This document shows positions 17,432 through 26,358 of a DNA stretch of 64,000 bases, one piece after another. The first letter of the stretch is position 1. The number at the start of each line of letters is the position of its first letter. The notes beneath the pieces were generated by a model. That model saw only the letters and a program-made list of their open reading frames with translations, did no database searches and had not been told where the DNA came from. The translations under genes and the position numbers were made by a program. Source of the DNA: Propionicimonas sp020161015 (GTDB lineage: Bacteria; Actinomycetota; Actinomycetes; Propionibacteriales; Propionibacteriaceae); the NCBI RefSeq assembly GCF_964266745.1, contig NZ_CAXWGX010000029.1, positions 169,666-233,665 of the forward strand. Reading direction: 5' to 3'.

Positions 17432-18830
17432 TCAGCCGGCATGGAGGGCACGTTGGAGCCAGCGGTGCGTGGCCAGGATCGCGTCGTTGCGGTGTGACAG
17501 GTCGACCTGGTCGCCGGCGGCATCGCGCCAGCCGAGGACGTTTCTGGCGATGGCGGCTGCCTTGGCCTCGTCACCGGTCCTTTCCGCGATCTTGGCGAGG
17601 TCCATCTGCAGGTTGGCATCGGTTGGGGCGATGAGGACGGCCAACTCGGCGGCTGCGCGGGCGCCTTGGAGGTCGCCGGTCTGGATGGCGATGGTGGAGA
17701 CGATATGGGCGGTGTCGATGATGCTGCACAGCAGGTCGTGATCGACCGCGTTGGCGGCGAGCCAGACGGTGCCGCGGGTGCGGAGTCCGTCGTACGGGGC
17801 ACCGTTGACCAGCCGAAGCGCGGTGCGTAGGTCGTTGACGCCTTCGGGTCCGCGGGCTTCGCCTCTCAGGCGGAGGCGTTTGAACAGGTCGGCGTCGCAC
17901 AGCAGGTCTTCGATGAGGTAGAGCCCGACGCCGCGTTCGACGGCGAGCGGGTGTTCGGTGGCACCGGGGAGGAACTTCCTGCCGGTGCGCGGGTTGTCGC
18001 CGAGCCAGGCCCGGACGATGGACATGTCCTGGCGGACGCGGTCGTCGGTGATGGTCAGGGCGTCGGCTACTTCCTGGGTGGTGGCGCCGCGGAGTCGCGT
18101 GGACAGGTAGGTGACGGCGTTGTTGCAGGCCGGTCTCCGGTTGGTCGCCGCCTGCGCGTTGCCGCCGACGCCGATGCGGACCTTGATCGGGCCCAGCACG
18201 CGCAGGCGCGGCCGGACGCACGAGTCAGCCCACCAATCGGCCAGGTCGGCGTCCAGAGTGGGGTCGGCGGCCTCGATCTGCTCGGCGACCACGACGGGCA
18301 CCTTCGGGGCGATTGCAGCCAGGTCCTCGGCGGTGTTCGCGGTCTCGGTCACATAGACCCGGTCGGGTTCGGGCAGCACGGAGGTCGCCTCAGGGTCCTC
18401 GCTGTCGCGGGGGACGGTCTTGTCGGGGCGGATGGCGCCGGCCTGGTTGCAGAACTGCTCCCACTCCTCGCCGTCGGGGTCGTCGACCACGGGCATCTCG
18501 ATGTCGTCGAGGTTGCGTCCGGCGTCGATGAGGGCGATGCAGCCGCGGGCTTCGTCCTCGGTGAGGCCGTTGGCGACCAGGTCCAGGCCGAGGAGCGGCA
18601 CCTGGACGCGTCCGTTGTCGGTGAGCTTGATCTCCAGGCCGGTGGCCGGCTGGTCGGCGGTGAGGATGAGTACGGCGGTGCCGGTGCGTCCTTTCTGATC
18701 GGTGACGAGGCGGGTGAGGACGTCGAGGTGTTCGACGTCAGTCGCACCGCTGAGGAGGAGTCGGCTGTGCCACAGGTCTTCGTCGGCGTGGGTGACGCGG
18801 GCGGTTTCGAGGGTTGTCGGATGGACGCTA
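17432..18830 (-). pseudogene. LysM-BTAD protein, 3' part (cut off by IS630)
   Basis: About 466 codons, open from the IS junction to the stop. It begins TSVHPTTLETARVTHADE, which joins in frame to the last residues before the IS (AVATAERLT) once the duplicated TA is removed. The part before residue 390 contains a winged-helix segment like those of AfsR/SARP-type proteins. The last 130 residues resemble the bacterial transcriptional activator (BTAD) domain: VDHDLLCSIIDTAHIVSTIA, then GDLQGARAAAELAVLIAP. Proteins with LysM at the front and BTAD at the end are typical of actinobacterial Tad-like loci. Without its 5' half this piece is probably not made, or only from an internal start near 18601. 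Confidence 0.8.
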
Positions 18831-19901
18831 GTGGCCCGTGTTTGAAGTCTGCTGACGGTTGGCTTTCTTAAGGACGTCGGCGGCGGTTTTGGTCCACACG
18901 AATGGGTGGCAGCGGTCGTTCCAGCCGGTGACGAAGGCGCGGATCTTGGCGTTGAGGTCTTTGACCGAGCCGAAGGTGCCGCGGTGGATGGCTTGGCGTT
19001 CGATGATCCCGAACCACACCTCGACCAGGTTGAGCCACGACCCGGAGGTGGGGGTGAAGTGCACCTGGATGCGCGGGTTCGCTGCCAGCCAGTCCCGAAC
19101 CTCGACGCGTTTGTGGGCGGCGTAGTTGTCCATCACCAGGTGCAGTTCGCCGTCGGGGTAGGCCCGGGCGACCTGCTTGAGGAATGCCAGGAACTCCTGG
19201 TGCCGGTGCCGGGGCTTGCAGGCTCCGGTGACCTTGCCGGTGGCGATCTCCAGTGCGGCGAACAACGTGGTGGTGCCGTGCCGGCGGTAGTCGTGGGTAC
19301 GCCGCTCCGGTCGTCCGGGCTGCATCGGCAGCATCTTCTGGGTCCGATCCAACGCCTGGATCTGCGACTTCTCATCGACACACAGCACGATCGCGTCCTC
19401 CGGCGGCGCCAGATACAACCCGACGACGTCGGTGACCTTCGCCACCAGTTCGGGGTCGGTGGAGAACTTGAACGTCTCCGACCGCCACGGCTGCACCCCG
19501 TACTCCCGCCACGCGGTCGCCACCGTCTTGTTCCCGATCCCCAGATGCTGTCCGAGCAGCCGGCTCGACCAGTGCGTCACTCCGTACTTCCTCGGCGGGG
19601 GCCTCAACGTCGTGGCGACGATCCGGCGGTGATCGATCGTCCGCGGCCGGCCGCTACGCGCCTGGTCACCCAAGCCTTCCAAGCCGTGCTCGGCGTACCG
19701 GCTCCGCCACTGCAGCACGGTCACCTTCGACACCCCGACGCGGTCGGCGATCCGCTCGTTGGCCTCCCCGTCCGCCGCGGCCAGCACGATCCGCGCCCGT
19801 TGCGCCAAACCCGCACGCACACTCGACGATCGCGTGATCCGCGCCAGTTCCTCCCGATCACCCTCACGCAAGACCAGCGCCGGAGCAGGACGATTCGCCA
19901 T
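18828..19901 (-). CDS. IS630-family transposase
   Basis: 357 residues and apparently intact. An N-terminal helix-turn-helix pair (residues about 20-120) is followed by a DDE catalytic domain with Asp in LCVDEKSQ, Asp in LVMDNYAAHK and Glu in WLNLVEVWFG. The stop codon TAG is completed by the target TA at the element's edge. Read-through from the disrupted Tad operon would also cross this gene, since all share the minus strand. The element looks recent because the ORF and both ends are complete. Confidence 0.93.
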   Translation of the reverse strand: MANRPAPALVLREGDREELARITRSSSVRAGLAQRARIVLAAADGEANERIADRVGVSKVTVLQWRSRYAEHGLEGLGDQARSGRPRTIDHRRIVATTLRPPPRKYGVTHWSSRLLGQHLGIGNKTVATAWREYGVQPWRSETFKFSTDPELVAKVTDVVGLYLAPPEDAIVLCVDEKSQIQALDRTQKMLPMQPGRPERRTHDYRRHGTTTLFAALEIATGKVTGACKPRHRHQEFLAFLKQVARAYPDGELHLVMDNYAAHKRVEVRDWLAANPRIQVHFTPTSGSWLNLVEVWFGIIERQAIHRGTFGSVKDLNAKIRAFVTGWNDRCHPFVWTKTAADVLKKANRQQTSNTGH

Positions 19902-19953
19902 GCCCCATCATCCCAACACCCAACCGTTCAAGAACTAACGACACGCTCCACTA
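18829..19953. mobile_element. IS630-family insertion sequence
   Basis: About 1.12 kb with a single transposase gene. TA dinucleotides flank it at 18829-18830 and 19952-19953, the target duplication expected for IS630/Tc1 elements. The ends are imperfect inverted repeats: GTGGCCCGTGTTTGAAGT on the left against GTGGAGCGTGTCGTTAGT on the right, read inward. Removing the element and one TA restores a continuous reading frame in the host gene, so the insertion point is certain. Confidence 0.9.
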
Positions 19954-21554
19954 GTAAGCCGTTCGGCGGTGGCGACGGCGGTGCTGACACGTTCGGGGAT
20001 CACGGCGGGGTCGTCTTGGTGGTGGACGCGGTCGGGTGCCAGGTCGGGCATTTCCGGACAGACGGCGAGGCAGTCGACCTGGACGTCGCGGGCCCAGGGT
20101 GAGATGGCGAGTTCACTGACCAGGTAGCGGGCCAGGTCGACGCAGTTCCCGGGGTCGCCGGTGAGGCTCGCGACCCCGAACGCTTCGAGGTTGACCAGCC
20201 GCCACCCGGCCTTGTCGCGCCCGAGCGTCACGAGTTGCGGCCACGGTGGGGCACCGTCCGGGTTGAGCGGTCCGGCCTGGTCGAGGTCAGCATCGGCCGG
20301 GATGCGCCACACCTGCCGGGCGTCACCGTCCATGCAGGTCCATACCGCGGGCAGGTCTGCGGGGCCGGCTAATCGGAGGGTGAGGTGGTCGGCGTGGGCG
20401 TCGACGCCCATCAGGACGGGCACGGGCTGGCCGGCGTTGGTGAGGGCGGCGGTGGTGCGGCGCAGCATTTCGTCGATGAACACCACGGTGGCGCCGGTGA
20501 CCGAGCCTTCCCGGATCAGGGTCTTCTCGACCGGGATGGTGGCCGCGGGCGGCGGGGCGATCATCCGTCCGGCTCGTCGGCTGCGGAACTGGGCCTCGCG
20601 GCGCCGAGCCAGGACCAGCCACATGGCACCGGCCAGCAGCGCCCCAGCGCTGGCGAGGCCGGTGAGCAGCCACGGCGGAGCGTCCGCAGCCACCGGGCCG
20701 TCGTCGGTCGACTCGGCCGTGGCGGACGGGGTCGGCTGGGCCGCCGCGGGCGCGGTTCGGGTGCTGGCCGGTGTGCTCGGCTGGGGATCTGGGGTGCTCG
20801 GTTGCCGCTCCTGCGCAGGTGTCTTCACCTGGGTGGGCTTGGGCGTCTCGGCTGTCTTGGTCGGCCGATCGTTCGTCGGCTTGGTGTGCTTGTCGTGCTG
20901 GGCTGGGATGGTGATCTTCCAGCCGACGTCGATCTCGTCGGGATCGGTGAGCCGCCGTCCGCCCGGCTGGACGGTGTGGGTAGAGGCCCGGAACAGCTTG
21001 GGGTAGTTGCGGGCGTGGCCGGTCTGCTCGAGCGCGATCTCCGAGAGAGTGTCGCCCTTCTTCACGGTGTAGGTGCGCGCCTTCGCAGCCTTCTCGTGGA
21101 CTTCGGCCGGTTGGGGATGGGCGGGCATCGCGTGGGCCGGGACGGGTTGTTGCGGGACTCCGGCGGCCTGCGCGACGGGGGCGGTGGTCAGGTCGCCGAC
21201 CGAGGCGGTCGAGGTGGCGATGAACAGCACGGCCGCGGTCGCGACGAGTCGGCGTGCGACCAGTTGCGGGACGGCGAGCCCGGGCAGCTTCGGGACGGGG
21301 GTGCGGCGGATGAGTGCAGCGAGTTCGAGGAGGACGGCGACGGTGAGGATGGCCCAGGCGATCCAGCCGACCAGCTTGAACAGGGCGAGGGCGATGGTGC
21401 CGTTGTCGGGGGTGGCGAGTGCATGCCAGATGCCGTCCGGGGTCCAGGTGATGCTGACCGCGCCAATCGGGGCGGCCGCGATGAGGAGGGCGGGCATGCC
21501 GATGACGATGGCGGCGAGGCCGAGCAGCGCGGCGAGGCCGCGGAGTCTGGTCAT
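19952..21554 (-). pseudogene. LysM-BTAD protein, 5' part (cut off by IS630)
   Basis: About 534 codons before the insertion. It starts with an ATG that overlaps the upstream TadE-like gene (ATGA). Two or three membrane segments lie near residues 5-30, 55-80 and 95-120, followed by a LysM domain (YTVKKGDTLSEIALEQTG), a Pro/Thr-rich linker, another membrane segment (WLLTGLASAGALLAGAMWLVL), and a cytoplasmic region that would lead into the winged-helix/BTAD part now beyond the IS. A truncated product would read a few IS-derived residues (SGACR) and stop. LysM binds peptidoglycan, so the intact protein probably tied the pilus machine to the wall. Confidence 0.8.
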
Positions 21555-21985
21555 CGGTGTTCCTTCCCTTCGAGGGCTTTCACGACCCGGACGCGGGCGG
21601 TGGCGGTGACGTGTTGGGTGCCGATGCCGAACGCGGACAGGAACACGGGTTCGTAGCCGGTGGTGACGTCGACGACGAGGTCGGTGCCGGATTCGATACG
21701 GGCGGTGGCGGTCATGCCGGAGGCTTTGGCGTAGTTGATGGCGGCGGCCTTGGCGCGGGCGGCGGCGACCTCGACGTCTCCGCCGGTGGCGGTGTAGGTG
21801 TCGGCGTCGAGTTGTTGGCCGGCGGTGCGGGCGGCCTGGGCGGCGACGTCGCTGGCCAGCCGCATCCGGTTGACCTGGCCGGACAGGTCGACGGCCAGTC
21901 CGACGATCAGGGTGAGCGCGGCCATCACCATGATCGTCCACACGGTGACGGCGGCACCGCGTTCGTCCCTGAACCGGTCTCGCAT
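21551..21985 (-). CDS. TadE/TadG-like pseudopilin
   Basis: 144 residues: short basic leader, ERG motif (residues 8-10), then one hydrophobic helix (AAVTVWTIMVMAALTLIVGL) and a periplasmic-side domain. This is the TadE/TadG pattern. Processing after the Gly by the prepilin peptidase at 596-1249 is likely, although position +5 is Val rather than the usual Glu. Its stop overlaps the start of the LysM-BTAD gene by 4 bp. Confidence 0.75.
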   Translation of the reverse strand: MRDRFRDERGAAVTVWTIMVMAALTLIVGLAVDLSGQVNRMRLASDVAAQAARTAGQQLDADTYTATGGDVEVAAARAKAAAINYAKASGMTATARIESGTDLVVDVTTGYEPVFLSAFGIGTQHVTATARVRVVKALEGKEHR

Positions 21986-21986
21986 G

Positions 21987-22418
21987 TCACTTCCTCTCGC
22001 GGTACACGTCGAGCGGCGAGGTCGCCTCGGCGTCCACCGGGACGGTCGCAGCGATGCCCGGCAAGCCGAGGTCGCCGGTCGCGACGTCGCACACCAGCCG
22101 GACGGTGACGGTGGCCGGAGTTCCGACGGGCTTGTCGAACCCGGTGGTGTCGGTGACGACCTGGGTGTTGACGCAGGGCAGCTTCTGGTTGGCCAGGGTG
22201 GAGGCGGCGATCCTGACGGAGGCGGTTCGGGCTTCGGGCTGGGTGCGGGCGAGGCTGGCGGCCCGGGCGGCGTCGAACGCGGCGGACTGGACGGCTTGGC
22301 GGGCCAGGGCGAGGCGTCCGCCCAAGATGATGAGCAGGATGAACAGCGCCAGCACGGGGGCGACCATCGTGATCTCCACGGCCGCCGAGCCGCGCTCGTC
22401 CCGCCAGTTCGACGTCAT
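21987..22418 (-). CDS. TadE-like pseudopilin
   Basis: 143 residues. DERG then SAAVEITMVAPVLALFILLI: Gly at the cleavage site and Glu at +5, the best match here to the type IV prepilin rule. One helix is followed by a domain with two Cys (about 93 and 118). The ATG overlaps the upstream stop (ATGA). TadE-type minor pilins are needed for pilus assembly in Tad systems. Confidence 0.8.
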   Translation of the reverse strand: MTSNWRDERGSAAVEITMVAPVLALFILLIILGGRLALARQAVQSAAFDAARAASLARTQPEARTASVRIAASTLANQKLPCVNTQVVTDTTGFDKPVGTPATVTVRLVCDVATGDLGLPGIAATVPVDAEATSPLDVYRERK

Positions 22419-22795
22419 GAGATCTCCTCTCGTGGCACGGTCGCGGACTGGGTGGTGGCCGGTTCCCAGCCCGGCACGAGGCTGAGGGTGTTGCCGGTGA
22501 CGACAGCGATGACCGTCTGGGCGCCCATCTGACAGGTGACGGTGATTCCGGCCAGGGAGTCGCCAGCGCGGGAGGCGAGGTCGGTGGCGGTGCGGACGCA
22601 GTCGGCGGTGGTGCCGTGCTCGGCGGCACCGGCGGTGGCTCCTGCTTGGGCGGCGGCGAGCGCGGTGGTGCGTCCGTAGAAGTACATGGCCGCGCCGAGC
22701 GCAATCCACACCACCAGCAGCAGGGTGGGCATGAGCAGCACCATCTGGATCGAGACCGAGCCCCGCTCCCTCGACCCCTCCATCACCGAACGCAT
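22415..22795 (-). CDS. TadE/TadF-like pseudopilin
   Basis: 126 residues. RERG then SVSIQMVLLMPTLLLVVW: same leader logic with Gln at +5. The first ATG in a plausible leader context (MRSVMEGSRERG) is chosen; a start at the second Met (22783) is also possible. A single hydrophobic helix is followed by a small domain with two Cys. It is coupled by a 4-bp overlap to the next TadE-like gene. Confidence 0.7.
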   Translation of the reverse strand: MRSVMEGSRERGSVSIQMVLLMPTLLLVVWIALGAAMYFYGRTTALAAAQAGATAGAAEHGTTADCVRTATDLASRAGDSLAGITVTCQMGAQTVIAVVTGNTLSLVPGWEPATTQSATVPREEIS

Positions 22796-22809
22796 CGTCT
22801 TGGCCGGGT

Positions 22810-22989
22810 TCAGAGCTTGGCGAGGAGGCCTTCGATGTAGCCGTTGAGGGCTGCGACCACGATGCCGACGATGGCGACGATCCCGACGAGCCACCACAAC
22901 TGCTCGCTCGACACCGAGAAGCCGCGTTCGTCACGGACCTTGGACAAGACGGCGTGCAGCCAGGCTGTGGTCTGGTTCAGTTCGGTCAT
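22810..22989 (-). CDS. Flp-type major pilin candidate
   Basis: 59 residues. Cytosolic leader ending RDERG, then FSVSSEQLWWLVGIVAIVGI and a second short hydrophobic stretch. It has the size and layout of Flp/Tad pilins, including a Glu near the start of the mature helix. A ribosome site (GGAAGGAACC) precedes the ATG. It lies between the TadC gene and three TadE-like genes, the normal place of minor or major pilins in actinobacterial Tad loci. It may be the main pilus subunit of this element. Confidence 0.7.
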   Translation of the reverse strand: MTELNQTTAWLHAVLSKVRDERGFSVSSEQLWWLVGIVAIVGIVVAALNGYIEGLLAKL

Positions 22990-23024
22990 TTCGGTTCCTT
23001 CCATCTTCTTCACATCGGGGTGGG

Positions 23025-23927
23025 TCAGCCGGCTCCAAGTCGGAGCAGGGCGGGGACGAGAAGGATGGCGACGAAGGTGAACGCCATCAGGATCGAGGGG
23101 ATGACCATGCGCTCGCCAACGACGTTGGCCTGGGCCTGGTCCTCGGCGAGGATCGCGTGCCGCATTTCCGCCGACCGGCTGCGCAGCGTGTCGACGACCT
23201 GCGAGCCTTCCTCCCCGGCCAGCCGCATGATGTCTGCCAGATCGTCCAGATCCGCCAGCCCCTGCTCGGCGGCGAGCTCGTGCAACGCATCCCACGCGGT
23301 GTCGCCGGAGTAGCGGCTGCGCGCCAGGGCGTCGCCGATGCGGGCGAACGGCCAGGAGTCGCCGACCCGGGCGGCGTTCTCGAGCGCCTGGCGGGTCCCG
23401 GAGCCGCCAGCGTTGCGTTCGAGCGCGACCAGGTCGACGTAGGAGCCGAGCGCCCGGCGGAACTCGACGCGGGCCTTCTTGGTGGCGTCGGACAGGTTGC
23501 CGTCGGGCAGGAACCAGGCCAGGAACATGCCCAGCAGAGTCGCGCCCGCCGGAACCGCGACCGGCATCGGCAAGGTGCGCGAGAACACCGCCGACAGCAG
23601 CGGCACCGAGACGGCGGCGGTCGCGACGAAGACCACCTTCTCCCCATAGAACACATGCAACGTCTTGCCCACCAGGGCGAGGTCGCGGCGCGGCGCGTTC
23701 GCCCACAACCGGGCGGGCAGCCGCCGCATCGCCCACAGGCCGAGCCGGTCCTCCAGCCCGCCGCGACCGCGCACGGGTTCGGGGAGGGGTGCGCGTCGGA
23801 CGGGTGAGGAGAGTCGTTCCAGGGCCTGCACGGGTTCGGGGTGGGCGGGGACGAGCCACCACACCACGCACGCCAGGCCGGCGCCGACCAGGCCGCCGGC
23901 CACCATCCACAGCTGCAGGGTGCTCAT
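23025..23927 (-). CDS. tadC: TadC-like pilus platform protein
   Basis: 300 residues of the type II secretion F (T2SF) superfamily. An N-terminal helix, two helices in the middle (about 100-150), then the T2SF domain (RRALGSYVDLVALERNAG; DLADIMRLAGEEGSQVVDTLRSR) and a C-terminal helix. With TadB it forms the inner-membrane platform on which the TadA ATPase acts. The ATG overlaps the tadB stop by 4 bp. Confidence 0.85.
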   Translation of the reverse strand: MSTLQLWMVAGGLVGAGLACVVWWLVPAHPEPVQALERLSSPVRRAPLPEPVRGRGGLEDRLGLWAMRRLPARLWANAPRRDLALVGKTLHVFYGEKVVFVATAAVSVPLLSAVFSRTLPMPVAVPAGATLLGMFLAWFLPDGNLSDATKKARVEFRRALGSYVDLVALERNAGGSGTRQALENAARVGDSWPFARIGDALARSRYSGDTAWDALHELAAEQGLADLDDLADIMRLAGEEGSQVVDTLRSRSAEMRHAILAEDQAQANVVGERMVIPSILMAFTFVAILLVPALLRLGAG

Positions 23928-24805
23928 GGCCGGCTCATTTCCCGGTTGGCGTGGCCTCCCAGGAAGCGGGAGGCGGGCCGGATCTCGGCCATCCTTCTGA
24001 GCCACCACAACAGGAGCCCGTAGCAGGTGAGGAGGGTGAGCAGGATGGCCTGGCCGAGGGGGGTGGAGTAGGGGGCGAAGAAGCGTCCGCCGAGACCGAA
24101 GAAGACGAGGGCGCCGATGGACAGCAGGGTGACCATGCGGGCCGAGGCGCGGGGTTTGGCCCGGTCGGCTTCGATCATCCGGCGGCCACGGACGTCGGCC
24201 GACACCGATTCGGCCAGGTCGTGCAGCACCCTGGCCAGCCCGTCCCCGCGCCGGGCGGCGCCGAGGATGAGCGCCGCGCAGACGAGGTCGCCGGTGGCGT
24301 CGTCGAGGTCGTCGGCGTACGCGCGTAGCGCCTGTTCGGTGGACCAGCGTGACCGCATCCGTCCGATCAGCCGGCCGACCTCGGGACGGATCGCGTCCGG
24401 CGCCGAGCGCAGGCTGGCCTGGATCGCCGCCTCGATGCCCTGCCCGGCGGTCAGCACCCCGGCGAGGTTGCGGGTCCATTCGGCGATAGCGTCCATCCGG
24501 GCGATCTGCCGATCCGCACTGGTCACCATCAACAGCGCCGGCAGGCCCAGCACGGCGGCCGGCAGGATCGGTACGGCGATCACCCAACCGGTAGTGACCA
24601 TGATCACCAGCCCGGCCAGAAGGGCGGCGATGCTCGACCAGCGCTGCCACGCCGGCAGACCGCGCCACCAGCTGACCAGCCGGCCCGACCGGGGCGGACG
24701 CTTCGGTCGCGGTGGCGGGGCGGGTCGGGGGATCATCCCGTAGATGCCGAGCAGAATGCCGCCGACGATCATCGCCCCGGCCAGCGCTGCCAGCAGGGTG
24801 TTCAT
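23924..24805 (-). CDS. tadB: TadB-like pilus platform protein
   Basis: 293 residues, T2SF superfamily. Membrane helices lie near 5-25, 58-95 and the C-terminus (MVTLLSIGALVFFGLGG, AILLTLLTCYGLLLWWL). The T2SF core contains WTRNLAGVLTAGQGIEAAI and DLVCAALILGAARRGDGLARVLHDLA. It is coupled to both the TadA gene upstream and tadC downstream by ATGA overlaps. Confidence 0.85.
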   Translation of the reverse strand: MNTLLAALAGAMIVGGILLGIYGMIPRPAPPPRPKRPPRSGRLVSWWRGLPAWQRWSSIAALLAGLVIMVTTGWVIAVPILPAAVLGLPALLMVTSADRQIARMDAIAEWTRNLAGVLTAGQGIEAAIQASLRSAPDAIRPEVGRLIGRMRSRWSTEQALRAYADDLDDATGDLVCAALILGAARRGDGLARVLHDLAESVSADVRGRRMIEADRAKPRASARMVTLLSIGALVFFGLGGRFFAPYSTPLGQAILLTLLTCYGLLLWWLRRMAEIRPASRFLGGHANREMSRP

Positions 24806-26358
24806 GGCAGCCTGCTCTGGGCGGCTTCGGCTTCGAAGCCGGCCAGGTCGAAGCCGGCGGCGGCGAGCTTGCCGCGCAGCTCTTCGGGGATGGTGTCGGG
24901 GACGGCGCAGGCGCCCGGTACCCGCGCGAACACGGTGGTGGTGGCGTAGCCGCGTGGCCGTTCGCCGGGAGAGACGGCAAGGACTTCCTGGACGTAGCGG
25001 TGTTTGCGGCCGGCCGAGCCGTCGGGGCCGGGGACGACGTCGCAGGCGATGTGGACGACGAGGTCGACGGTCTCGCCGAGTTTGGTCGAGGCCAGGTCCT
25101 GGGAGACCTGGGGGCCGGCCTCCATGGCGCAGGTGACCAGCTTGCGCATCGTCTGTTCCGCCGAGCCGGCGTGGGTGGTCGAGATCGACCCGGAGCCGGA
25201 CTCCATCAGTTTCACCATGCTCCACACCTCCTCGCCGCGGATCTCGCCGAGGATCTGGCGGCCCAGGTTGAACCGGAAGCTGTCGATGATCTGCTGTGCC
25301 GTCGTCCGCGACCCGGCGAGCTGGCCGTCCGGCAGCCGCTCACCCGAGCCCTCCCGGGACTCCCAGGCATGCACGATCGCGTGCTGCTCGGGCAGTTCGT
25401 GCAGGAACAGTTCGTATTCGGACTCGAAGGTGCCCACCGGCTCCAGCCGCGGGATCTGGGCGCACAGCGCCCGCAGCGTCGTGGTTTTCCCTGCGCCCTG
25501 TTCGCCGGAGACGACGATGCACAGGCGGGCCTTCACGGCGGCGGCGAGGAACCCGGCCAGGGTGGGCGAGATCGTGCCCCACTCGACTAGGTCGTCCAGC
25601 GACACCTTCCGTATGCGGTGCCGGCGGATCACCACCGACAGCCGGGCGGTGTCCCGGGCGCCGGCGAGCCGCTCGCCTCCAGGGAGCACCAGGTGCAGGG
25701 ACGGGCTGGCCGGGGTGAACGAGCGCGGGTTCTCCGAGCGACTGGCGAGCCGCTCGAGCAGCTCGGCCAGTTCGGCATCGCTTTCGGCGATGGCCGGGAT
25801 CTCCCACAGGGTGCCGTCGGCGAGTTCGACGAGCACCCGGTTGAAGCCGGCGATCATGATGTTCTCCACCCGGTCGTCGTCGACCAGCGGCTGGATCCGG
25901 CCCAGCCCGAACATGGCGTCGGACACCGCCTTCGCCAGCACCTCGTGCTCGGCCAGCGACCGTGCCTGCCCGACCCGGACGATCTCCTCGGCGGTGTCCT
26001 CCTCCAACACCTGCCGGATGATCGCCGCCCCCTCGGCCTGCTCCGCCTCCCGGTCCGGACGGGACTCGCCGATCTGCTCGGCCAGCCGACGCGCCACCTC
26101 GGTGCGCATCCGGGCCACCAGCTCCCAGTCCACGTCCGGGATCACCACCAGACCGACCACCCGGCTGGACACGGGCGCCGGCAGCTGCGCCGGGGCCGGA
26201 CGCAAGAGACGCAGCGGCGGCGCCGGCGCGGGCGAAGTCTCGGCGGGTGCGGGGTAGCGGAAGGCCGAACGGACGCGTCCCTCCTCCCGTCCACCGGGCT
26301 CCTCGGTGTCGGCGTCGAGGTCGGTGAAGATCGGCAGATCCAGCGGGTCCGTGCTCAT
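24802..26358 (-). CDS. tadA: TadA/CpaF-type secretion ATPase
   Basis: 518 residues. The N-terminal 90 residues are Pro-rich. The all-alpha domain contains EVLAKAVSDAMFGLGRIQPLV. The ATPase core has Walker A GEQGAGKTT, an Asp box (FESEYELFLHE), the Walker B region QILGEIRGEEVW and the His box TTHAGSAEQTM. These are the complete motifs of the TadA/VirB11 family that powers pilin assembly. In this element the protein belongs to the Tad locus, not to the conjugation ATPases encoded at 3519-9346. Confidence 0.92.
   Translation of the reverse strand: MSTDPLDLPIFTDLDADTEEPGGREEGRVRSAFRYPAPAETSPAPAPPLRLLRPAPAQLPAPVSSRVVGLVVIPDVDWELVARMRTEVARRLAEQIGESRPDREAEQAEGAAIIRQVLEEDTAEEIVRVGQARSLAEHEVLAKAVSDAMFGLGRIQPLVDDDRVENIMIAGFNRVLVELADGTLWEIPAIAESDAELAELLERLASRSENPRSFTPASPSLHLVLPGGERLAGARDTARLSVVIRRHRIRKVSLDDLVEWGTISPTLAGFLAAAVKARLCIVVSGEQGAGKTTTLRALCAQIPRLEPVGTFESEYELFLHELPEQHAIVHAWESREGSGERLPDGQLAGSRTTAQQIIDSFRFNLGRQILGEIRGEEVWSMVKLMESGSGSISTTHAGSAEQTMRKLVTCAMEAGPQVSQDLASTKLGETVDLVVHIACDVVPGPDGSAGRKHRYVQEVLAVSPGERPRGYATTTVFARVPGACAVPDTIPEELRGKLAAAGFDLAGFEAEAAQSRLP

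Noticed and set aside
18867..18872. Another CTTAAG, inside the IS630 transposase, as a fifth promoter copy
   Set aside because: No TGTCCGRA block lies 15 bp away on either side, and the site is inside a coding sequence at the end of the IS.
20053..20060. TCCGGACA within the LysM-BTAD gene, matching the upstream block of the promoter class
   Set aside because: There is no GGCTTAAGG partner at the fixed spacing, and it lies inside a gene.
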